Positions 1 to 4,718 of a stretch of 5,178 bases of DNA are shown one piece after another. Within the stretch, counting starts at the first letter, position 1. Each line of letters begins with the position of its first letter. The position numbers and the translations under genes are program-made. Source of the stretch: Pseudomonadota bacterium (GTDB lineage Bacteria; Pseudomonadota; Gammaproteobacteria; Competibacterales; Competibacteraceae); contig JAGTSD010000262.1 of assembly GCA_018262135.1 (NCBI GenBank), positions 1 through 5,178 of the forward strand, given 5' to 3'. The notes beneath the pieces were generated by a model. That model made no database searches and was not told the DNA's origin. It saw only the letters and a list, made by a program, of their open reading frames with translations.

Positions 1-146
1 GAGTTCGACTGCCTATAGCGTCACAATTCCCTGTGTCGTCATTATTGGTTTGATCAGAGCGAAGCTTCACGAAGAGAATATGAACTGAAGGATTGATCGG
101 CTATTTCGTACCAGTCGGGAAGGCTACACTGCGGCCATCCGCTTTT

Positions 147-150
147 GGAG
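147..150 (+). promoter_or_regulatory. Ribosome-binding site that sets the dioxygenase start
   Basis: GGAG lies 8 nt before the ATG at 159. It supports that ATG over the in-frame TTG at 93. The preceding 1-146 is AT-richer than the genes and is where a promoter would be expected, but I see no convincing -35/-10 pair with normal spacing. Confidence 0.6.
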
Positions 151-158
151 AACGCCCC

Positions 159-962
159 ATGACCGCAGGCCAACCGGCTCTGTTTGTTCCCCACGGCGCG
201 CCGACCTTCGCGCTGCGCCCCGGCGCCGCTGGCGCGGCGCTCGTCGCTGCTGCCCGCACTCTGGCGCGGCCCTGCGCCATTGTGATCGTCAGCCCCCACT
301 GGGACACCGCGACGCCAACCGTGGGGTTCGCCGACCGGCCGGAAACCCTTTACGACTTCTGGGGATTCCCGCCAGAACTCTACGCGCTGCGTTACCCGGC
401 CACCGGCTGCCGCGAGGCTGCCCAGGAAATCGTCGCGGTGCTTGAATCAGCCGGTCTGTCTGTCCAGCGGGACGAACGACGCGGCCTCGACCATGGCGCC
501 TGGATTCCGTTGCGCCTGATGTTTCCCGACGCTGACGTGCCGGTGATCCCGCTGTCGCTCCAGAGTGGGGCCGGCCCGGAAGGAGCCTGGCGGCTGGGCC
601 AGGCGCTGGCGCCGCTGGCGGCCCGAGGCTTCCTGGTAATCGGATCCGGCAACATCACCCACAACCTGCACGATTTTCAGGCGGCCTGGCGCAACGGCGG
701 CCAGACCCCGGCCTACGTGCGCGAATTCACCGACTGGATGGCCAACCGCCTGGCCGCTCGCGATCTTCCCGCGCTGCTCGATTATCGCCGGCAGGCGCCC
801 GGGGCCGTTCAGGCGCATCCGACCGACGAGCACTTGCTGCCCCTGTACGTGGCGCTCGGCGCGGGCGGGAAACCGGCCCGGATCGAACGCTTCCATGCGG
901 GCATTGATGATTACGTACTCGCCATGGATGCCTATGCCTTTCTACCGAATGAAGGAGGTTGA
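159..962 (+). CDS. DODA-type class III extradiol ring-cleavage dioxygenase (LigB/YgiD family)
   Basis: The 267-residue protein belongs to the LigB-fold extradiol dioxygenases related to E. coli YgiD, which opens the aromatic ring of catechols such as 4,5-DOPA using a mononuclear metal in the cytoplasm. The conserved histidines are visible in order: H12 in FVPHGAPT, H47 in VSPHWDT, H112 in LDHGAWIPL, H168 in GSGNITHNL, and H220 and H225 in HPTDEHLLPLY. These supply the metal ligands and the acid/base residues of the family. Length matches the family (about 260 residues). I chose the ATG at 159 because GGAG lies 8 nt upstream and homology begins at once (ALFVPHGAP); an upstream in-frame TTG at 93 would add 22 non-conserved residues. 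The gene is first in a cluster with cytochrome b561 and two yceI genes and ends 2 nt before the next start. The natural substrate cannot be read from the sequence; many such genes have no known catechol pathway nearby, and none is seen here. Confidence 0.93.
   Translation: MTAGQPALFVPHGAPTFALRPGAAGAALVAAARTLARPCAIVIVSPHWDTATPTVGFADRPETLYDFWGFPPELYALRYPATGCREAAQEIVAVLESAGLSVQRDERRGLDHGAWIPLRLMFPDADVPVIPLSLQSGAGPEGAWRLGQALAPLAARGFLVIGSGNITHNLHDFQAAWRNGGQTPAYVREFTDWMANRLAARDLPALLDYRRQAPGAVQAHPTDEHLLPLYVALGAGGKPARIERFHAGIDDYVLAMDAYAFLPNEGG
952..959 (+). promoter_or_regulatory. Strong Shine-Dalgarno for cytochrome b561, inside the end of the dioxygenase gene
   Basis: AAGGAGGT is a full-length match to the anti-Shine-Dalgarno and sits 5 nt before the GTG at 965. 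It overlaps the last codons of the dioxygenase gene, so translation of the two is probably coupled. A possible TTG start at 959 overlaps this motif itself, which is why GTG 965 is preferred. Confidence 0.8.
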
Positions 963-964
963 TC

Positions 965-1513
965 GTGACGCCGCACTACACCCCGGTTGCGAAAGCGCTG
1001 CACTGGCTGATGGCCCTGCTACTCTTTGGCCTGCTGGCGCTGGGCTTCTACATGCAGGATCTGCCACTGTCGCCCCAGAAGTTGCAGCTTTACTCCTGGC
1101 ATAAATGGGCGGGCGTGACCGTGTTTCTGCTCGTGCTGTTCAGGCTGGCCTGGCGCGCGACCCATCGGCCGCCGCCGCTGCCCGATCACATGCCGAAAGT
1201 GATGCAACTCGCCGCCCATGCTGGCCACGCGCTGCTCTATGGGCTGATGCTCGCCATTCCACTGTCGGGCTGGCTGATGAGTTCGGCCAAGGGCTTCCAA
1301 ACCGTCTGGTTCGGCGTGCTACCGATTCCCGACCTGGTAGACAAGAATCAGGAGCTGGGCGATCTGTTGCAGACCGTTCACCTGAGTCTCAATCTGCTGT
1401 TGGTCGCGGTGCTGGCTGGCCACATCGGCGCCGCCCTGAAGCACCATTTCATTGACCGGGACCACGTGCTGACCCGCATGTTGCCCGCTCGGGTCTCGGA
1501 GCAATCATCATGA
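965..1513 (+). CDS. Cytochrome b561 family membrane protein (YceJ/CybB type)
   Basis: This 182-residue protein is a prokaryotic cytochrome b561, a four-helix inner-membrane dihaem b protein that moves electrons between the quinone pool and a partner. Helices lie at about 12-30, 44-63, 87-106 and 138-158. Candidate haem ligands are H13 in KALHW, H46 in SWHKW, H139 in QTVHLSLN and H153 in LAGHIGAALKHHF, with further histidines at 85 and 88 at the start of helix three. Length and histidine spacing fit E. coli CybB/YceJ. Translation starts at GTG 965 behind a near-perfect Shine-Dalgarno. The stop codon overlaps the ATG of the next gene (ATGA at 1510-1513). The partner YceI genes downstream match the E. 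coli yceJ-yceI arrangement. It probably serves the same process as the YceI proteins, although the electron acceptor is unknown. Confidence 0.93.
   Translation: MTPHYTPVAKALHWLMALLLFGLLALGFYMQDLPLSPQKLQLYSWHKWAGVTVFLLVLFRLAWRATHRPPPLPDHMPKVMQLAAHAGHALLYGLMLAIPLSGWLMSSAKGFQTVWFGVLPIPDLVDKNQELGDLLQTVHLSLNLLLVAVLAGHIGAALKHHFIDRDHVLTRMLPARVSEQSS
1498..1501 (+). promoter_or_regulatory. Ribosome-binding site of the first yceI-like gene
   Basis: GGAG lies 8 nt before the ATG at 1510, within the last codons of the cytochrome gene. Together with the 4-nt ATGA overlap this indicates translational coupling. Confidence 0.55.
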
Positions 1514-1929
1514 ACCCTGTTCTTCTTGCGTTGACGCTGGCGGCGGTTCTGCCCTGGTGTGCCCACGCCGCCGAATACCGGCAGATTCAGGCCGACCAGA
1601 GCGCCATCACGTTCGCTTATCAGCAGATGGGTGTCGCCATGTGGTTCAATACCTCGGCGTTTCCGGCGGCGCGTTTTGTGACCAGTAGCGTTAAAGCGCT
1701 GGGCGATCACCGCTATGAAGCCACGGGCCAGTTGACCATCAAGGGCAAGACCCAGGACGTCGTCGTGCCGGCGACCTTCACGGCGCAGGGCAAGACCGGG
1801 ATCTTTGACGGCCGCTTCACCCTCCGCCGCGGCGATTTCGCGATCGGCGAGGGGCCGTGGGCGGCATTCGACGTGGTCGCCAACGAAGTCCAGATTCAGT
1901 TCCGCATCACCGCCCAGGCGGGCGAATAA
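1510..1929 (+). CDS. YceI-family periplasmic protein, internally shortened
   Basis: This 139-residue protein has a Sec signal peptide at about 1-20 (hydrophobic core, then CAHA before AEYRQ). It has recognisable YceI-family blocks: ADQSAITFAYQQMGV at 28-42, FNTSAFPAARF from 46, a strand pair around LTIKGKTQDVVVPATF, and DFAIGEGPW near the C-terminus. YceI proteins normally have about 170-190 residues and form a lipocalin-like beta barrel that binds a polyisoprenoid or similar lipid. Here residue M44 is followed directly by W45FNT. Aligned with the next gene, about 47 residues that should lie between are absent (equivalent to residues 53-99 of that protein). The reading frame is intact on both sides. 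The gap removes several barrel strands and the conserved VDTG...DFLDT-type segment, so ligand binding in the usual way is doubtful. It could be a genuine shortened variant, a decaying copy, or an assembly collapse. Confidence 0.85.
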   Translation: MNPVLLALTLAAVLPWCAHAAEYRQIQADQSAITFAYQQMGVAMWFNTSAFPAARFVTSSVKALGDHRYEATGQLTIKGKTQDVVVPATFTAQGKTGIFDGRFTLRRGDFAIGEGPWAAFDVVANEVQIQFRITAQAGE

Positions 1930-1953
1930 CCTGTAACCTTTCCAACCCTCACC

Positions 1954-1957
1954 GGAG
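1954..1957 (+). promoter_or_regulatory. Ribosome-binding site of the full-length yceI
   Basis: GGAG lies 7 nt before the ATG at 1965. It rules out the longer in-frame reading that begins within the preceding gene at 1857 and encodes no signal peptide at its start. Confidence 0.65.
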
Positions 1958-1964
1958 ACTCACC

Positions 1965-2555
1965 ATGAAGAAACTGACTGCTCTCTCAGCCGCTCTCACG
2001 CTGACTACCGCCATGACGGCGCTCACCACCGCTCCTGCCCTGGCGGCGCCGGAAACCTACGTGCTGGACCAGACCCATACGTTCCCCCGGTTCTCGTACA
2101 ACCACCTCGGCTATTCGACGCAACTGAGCCGCTTCAACAAGACCACCGGCAAGATCGTTCTCGACAAGGCGGCGAAGACCGGCGAGGTTGATATCGTGAT
2201 TGATACCCAGTCGGTGGACACTGGCTATGCAACCTTCGACGAGCACATCCAGGGCGAGGATTTCCTCGACACGGCCAAGTACCCGACGGCCACGTTCAAA
2301 TCCACCAAAGTCGTTTTTGAAGGCGACAAGCCGGTGAAGGTCGAGGGCAATCTCACCTTGAAGGGCGTGACGAAGCCGGTGACGCTGACCGTGACCTCGT
2401 TCCAGGCCATGCCGCATCCGATGTTCAAAAAGGACGCGATCGGCGCGAACGCCCATACCGTGGTCAATCGCTCCGAGTTCAACGCCAGCAAGTACGCGCC
2501 GAACGTGAGCGACGAGGTACGCATTGACATCGCCGTCGAGGCTATCAAGGAATAG
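1965..2555 (+). CDS. yceI: YceI-family periplasmic lipid-binding protein (full length)
   Basis: This 196-residue protein starts with a typical signal peptide: KK at 2-3, a long Ala/Thr/Leu core, and probable cleavage after ALA at 25-27 or one residue later. The mature part has the YceI-family pattern throughout: YVLDQTHTFPRFSYNHLGYS at 32-51, DTQSVDTGYATFDEHIQGED at 80-99, FLDTAKYPTATF from 100, GNLTLKGVTKPVTL at 128-141 and FNASKYAP near 172-179. Characterised relatives are lipocalin-like barrels that bind polyisoprenoid or amphiphilic ligands in the periplasm; E. coli yceI is induced by high pH and lies beside the b561 gene yceJ. This copy follows the shortened paralogue by 35 nt and is probably the last gene of the operon. 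The two copies are clearly diverged and not a recent duplication. The precise ligand is unknown. Confidence 0.93.
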   Translation: MKKLTALSAALTLTTAMTALTTAPALAAPETYVLDQTHTFPRFSYNHLGYSTQLSRFNKTTGKIVLDKAAKTGEVDIVIDTQSVDTGYATFDEHIQGEDFLDTAKYPTATFKSTKVVFEGDKPVKVEGNLTLKGVTKPVTLTVTSFQAMPHPMFKKDAIGANAHTVVNRSEFNASKYAPNVSDEVRIDIAVEAIKE

Positions 2556-2619
2556 GGCGATAATGCGAGATCATTTGCGGATTCGGAGCGGGATGGATCG
2601 GCGCTTCCACTTGAACGTT

Positions 2620-2653
2620 GGGCGGTCGGTCGGGCCGTGGTGGCCGACCGTCC
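2620..2653 (+). terminator. GC-rich hairpin after yceI (possible terminator or IS-end hairpin)
   Basis: A 13-pair stem (2620-2632 with 2641-2653, three G-T pairs) encloses an 8-nt loop; its core is CGGTCGG against CCGACCG. It lies 64 nt past the yceI stop. No T-run follows on either strand, so an intrinsic terminator is not well supported. It also sits 37 nt beyond the stop codon of the minus-strand transposase remnant, where IS200/IS605 elements carry their right-end hairpin. The structure is visible; its role is inference. Confidence 0.4.
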
Positions 2654-2684
2654 GGAGGCGGGTGATGGGATCCTTAAACCCGTA

Positions 2685-2728
2685 AAAAGGCTACTCAAAC
2701 AGATTCAACTGTGAATCCTCAGCCTTTT
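2685..2728. terminator. Compound hairpin with A-run and T-run flanks, possible bidirectional terminator
   Basis: The outer arms AAAAGGCT (2685-2692) and AGCCTTTT (2721-2728) are perfect inverted repeats. Inside them GATTCA (2702-2707) pairs with TGAATC (2712-2717) around a 4-nt loop, leaving an asymmetric internal loop. The A and T ends give a short T-run on each strand, as in bidirectional terminators. The right arm and inner stem lie within the coding tail of the transposase remnant, and the structure spans its stop codon. It could end transcription of the upstream cluster. Confidence 0.42.
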
Positions 2729-2804
2729 CAGTGCGATGATGTTGAATATAGTGGCGGATGACTTCGGCGGTCACCTTGTCACCGACTGTGCGAGCAAGTT
2801 TCCC
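2691..2804 (-). pseudogene. C-terminal remnant of an IS200/IS605-type Y1 (HUH) transposase TnpA
   Basis: Read on the minus strand, the last 37 codons before a TAG at 2691-2693 give LARTVGDKVTAEVIRHYI followed by QHHRTE and the ending QLNLFE. TnpA proteins of this family end with a TVG motif, a short loop, and an amphipathic helix carrying the nucleophilic tyrosine (IS608 TnpA: TVG, then VVKQYIENQ, with Y127 and metal ligand Q131). The matching tyrosine here is the codon at 2748-2750. The residue four positions later is His rather than Gln. The rest of the protein, including the HUH motif, is absent: the upstream side runs into the nnrU start region. The assignment rests on my recognition of a short motif, so it is moderate. 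It could also be a chance reading opposite an intergenic stretch, although the AT-richer composition and lack of another gene here favour a real remnant. Confidence 0.5.
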
Positions 2805-2814
2805 GGCAACCGTG

Positions 2815-2820
2815 AAGGGG
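2815..2820 (+). promoter_or_regulatory. Ribosome-binding site of nnrU, at the edge of the transposase remnant
   Basis: AAGGGG lies 5 nt before the ATG at 2826, followed by a run of five T. It decides for ATG 2826 over the in-frame ATG at 2736, whose extra 30 residues are read through the opposite strand of the transposase tail and resemble no family sequence. Confidence 0.65.
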
Positions 2821-2825
2821 TTTTT

Positions 2826-3515
2826 ATGGACACCGCGCTTTTTGTCACCGTCCTGGCCAGTGTCGCCTTCGTCGCCAGCCACATCGGCCTCTCCACCGCC
2901 CCGCTGCGCAGCCGGCTGGTCGCCCGGCTGGGCGAGACCGGCTTTCAGATTCTGCACGGGCTGGTGGCCGTCCTGACCCTGGGGACGCTGCTGGTCGCCT
3001 ACAGCCAGGCCTCCCATCAGATTTACCTGTGGCCGCCCGGCCCTGGCGTCCGCCATCTGCCGCTGCTGGTCATGCCGCTGGCCTTGAGCCTGATCGTCGG
3101 CGGAGTCCTGATCCCCAACCCCTCGGCGACCGGGATGACTGGTACGCTCGACCGGACGGAGCCGGCGCGGGGCGTACTGCGGATCACCCGCCATCCGGTA
3201 ATGTGGGGCGTAGGACTATGGGCGGCGGTGCATCTGGTGGCCAATGGCGATCTGGCCTCGCTGCTGTTATTCGGCGGGTTCCTGCTGACCGCGCTGGGCG
3301 GGGCCTGGCATCTCGACCGGCGGCTGGCGGCGACCGAAGGCGACCGCTGGCGCCGCTTTGCGGAAGTGACATCGTTCGTGCCGTTCGCCGCGCTCCTGGC
3401 CGGGCGCCAGCGCTGGGTCTGGGCCGAACTCCGGCGCCCCCTCCTGTGGGGGTTGGGACTGTTCGCCCTGCTGCTCGCCTTCCATCCGGCTCTGTTCGGC
3501 GCACGGCCCTACTGA
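2826..3515 (+). CDS. NnrU-family integral membrane protein
   Basis: This 229-residue protein belongs to the NnrU family. The family is named after a gene needed for nitrite and nitric-oxide reductase expression in Rhodobacter sphaeroides, and is related to plant 15-cis-zeta-carotene isomerase (Z-ISO), a haem b membrane enzyme. Signature features are SHIGLSTAPLR at 18-28, GFQILHGL at 39-46, the NPSAT segment at 98-102, and RITRHPVMWGVGLWA at 119-133 followed by H136. H44, H123 and H136 are the obvious candidates for a haem site by analogy with Z-ISO. About six hydrophobic segments can be drawn (roughly 4-20, 41-60, 78-97, 126-140, 143-161, 207-224). No denitrification or carotenoid gene is visible in the window, so a nitrogen-oxide role cannot be claimed. 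The gene stands alone between two gene remnants, and I see no clear promoter. The homology is confident and the function is open. Confidence 0.9.
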   Translation: MDTALFVTVLASVAFVASHIGLSTAPLRSRLVARLGETGFQILHGLVAVLTLGTLLVAYSQASHQIYLWPPGPGVRHLPLLVMPLALSLIVGGVLIPNPSATGMTGTLDRTEPARGVLRITRHPVMWGVGLWAAVHLVANGDLASLLLFGGFLLTALGGAWHLDRRLAATEGDRWRRFAEVTSFVPFAALLAGRQRWVWAELRRPLLWGLGLFALLLAFHPALFGARPY

Positions 3516-3633
3516 GACGGGCCCACGTCCTGCCGGAGCACGCGCCGGCTGGCAGAAACATTAGCGCAAGCGGATTCCATTCGCCCTGATTCAACAGCCG
3601 TTCCCTATACCCGCGCCATCCGGGCCGGCACCG

Positions 3634-3813
3634 GTCGTGAAGCTGCGCTGGCACACGCAGTTGGGATATGTCCCGATACCCAAGTCGTCCGATCAGAAGC
3701 GGCTGGCGGAGAACCTGGACATCTTCGGGTTTACCCTGGCGAGTGAGGAACTGGCTGCCCTCGGCGCACTCGACCGGCCCGATCCCGACATGCTGGATGC
3801 CGACCGCTTCTAG
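3634..3813 (+). pseudogene. C-terminal fragment of an aldo/keto reductase
   Basis: The reading frame encodes VVKLRWHTQLGYVPIPKS, then a segment resembling the family's RLAENLDIFGFTLASEEL, then ALDRPDPD and a stop at 3811-3813. This is the last strand-helix part of the aldo/keto reductase (beta/alpha)8 barrel. The IPKS block and the following Arg and Glu-Asn positions make up the NADPH 2'-phosphate and adenine-binding site of 2,5-diketogluconate-reductase-like enzymes. The family is about 270-330 residues; only about 60 remain. No catalytic Asp-Tyr-Lys-His tetrad is present, and upstream the frame meets a stop at 3562-3564 with no family-like sequence between. No plausible ribosome-binding site precedes the GTG at 3637. 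I read it as the surviving 3' end of a deleted gene. The ending differs from the usual C-terminus, so the last residues may also have drifted. Confidence 0.78.
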
Positions 3814-3863
3814 CAATGATCCTCAAGACGCTATTGGATCGAATGGATGAAGTACAGCGTGGT

Positions 3864-4715
3864 TCAGGTCTCCCCGGAGACGCCGCTCAGCGCCCCCAGC
3901 GCGCCGGTCGCCATCGCCGCGTAGACCGGCGTCAACGCTTCCAGCGGGGAAACCTCGCCGCGCCAGAACGGAAACGGCCCCAGCCGTTGCAGCAACGCAG
4001 CGGATTGGGCGGGCGCGAGCAGCGGTCCGGCCAGCATCTCTGGCAACGGCGGCATCGTCCAGAACGTGGCCGGATCTTCGGGCAAGGGTTCGGGCGCGGA
4101 CGGGGTCCAGCCCTCGTCCTCGCCCACCGCCTCGCCCAGTTGCGCCAGCAATGCCTCCCGCTCCATCCCGCGCAAGCGGAACATCAGGAACGGATCGTGA
4201 TCGAACGCCTCGCCCAGCAGGTAATAGACGGCAGCGATGTGCTTGCAGGGATTGGAATAATCCGGGCAGGAGCATTCCGTCTTCAGGTCGCCGTGCGTTT
4301 TGGGAAACAGCGACAGCCCCTCGGCCTTGAAAACCTCCTCAATGTCCGCGGGCATCTCCCCGGCCAACAGCTTGGCGCCGAAACGCGCTTCCTCTGCCAT
4401 CGCTTCGGTCAATTTCCGCCAATCCGCCGCGCTCAGGGGCTTGAGCTTGATACTGACTTGATAGGGCCGGGGCCGCGAACCCTGCACCTTGGCCTTCACT
4501 TCGCCGGACGCGATCTGAATGTCGAGCACCTGGCCCTGACGGGCGTAGCTGCGACCGCGGTTCAGCCGCGCGCCGATGTGGAAGCTTTCCAGCACCGCGA
4601 TCCAGCGCTGGGCCCACCAGCGGCTGGCGAACGCGCCGCGCTGGCTTTGCGCCTTGATGCCCCCGCTGACCCGGCGCGGTTTGCTGGCGGGAAAGTAATT
4701 GTCGTAATAGCCCAT
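3864..4715 (-). CDS. SWIM zinc-finger domain protein, partner of SNF2 helicase
   Basis: This 283-residue protein begins GYYDNYFPASKPRRVSGGIK, the usual start of bacterial SWIM zinc-finger proteins encoded next to SNF2 helicases. FASRWWAQRWIAVLE (29-43) and the GRSYARQGQVLDI block (54-66) follow and are also typical. The SWIM motif is CSCPDYSNPCKH at 148-159 (C148, C150, C157, H159: C-x-C-x6-C-x-H), which binds zinc and is thought to contact DNA or protein. Residues about 196-222 are rich in Pro, Glu and Asp and probably form a flexible linker before a short C-terminal region. The start ATG at 4715 lies 3 nt after the helicase stop, so the two genes form one operon. The pair is presumably a chromatin-like or repair remodeler, but no defined biological role is known to me. 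The 3' end converges on the aldo/keto reductase remnant. Confidence 0.9.
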   Translation of the reverse strand: MGYYDNYFPASKPRRVSGGIKAQSQRGAFASRWWAQRWIAVLESFHIGARLNRGRSYARQGQVLDIQIASGEVKAKVQGSRPRPYQVSIKLKPLSAADWRKLTEAMAEEARFGAKLLAGEMPADIEEVFKAEGLSLFPKTHGDLKTECSCPDYSNPCKHIAAVYYLLGEAFDHDPFLMFRLRGMEREALLAQLGEAVGEDEGWTPSAPEPLPEDPATFWTMPPLPEMLAGPLLAPAQSAALLQRLGPFPFWRGEVSPLEALTPVYAAMATGALGALSGVSGET

Positions 4716-4718
4716 CGT

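Noticed and set aside
50..81. TTGATC and GAATAT as a promoter for the dioxygenase cluster
   Set aside because: The spacing between the boxes is 20 nt and the -10 is poor; not enough to call.
2..88. Open frame entering from the left edge and ending at a TGA at 86-88
   Set aside because: The 28 codons (ending AKLHEENMN) match nothing I recognise, and the region is AT-richer than the genes around it; it could be a gene tail but cannot be supported.
93..158. Upstream in-frame extension of the dioxygenase from a TTG at 93
   Set aside because: The extra 22 residues are not family-like, and a good GGAG precedes the ATG at 159.
3029..3589. Alternative plus-strand frame of 186 codons overlapping nnrU
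   Set aside because: Composition is low-complexity Arg/Ala/Gly/Pro and it lies inside a clear NnrU gene in another frame.
3571..3633. Extension of the aldo/keto reductase fragment upstream of 3634
   Set aside because: The frame is open back to 3565, but the residues (proline-rich, PFPIPAPSG) do not resemble the reductase barrel.
3184..3816. Long minus-strand frame of 210 codons opposite the 3' half of nnrU and the reductase remnant
   Set aside because: It is Arg/Pro/Gly-rich, as expected for an antisense reading of GC-rich genes, and shows no domain; the plus-strand genes explain it.
3818..3840. GATCC/GGATC inverted repeat between the convergent gene ends
   Set aside because: Only five pairs with a 13-nt loop and no T-run; too weak for a terminator.
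3823..4275. Minus-strand frame of 150 codons within the SWIM gene region
   Set aside because: It overlaps the SWIM gene on the same strand in another frame; the SWIM frame carries the family motifs and the Shine-Dalgarno.
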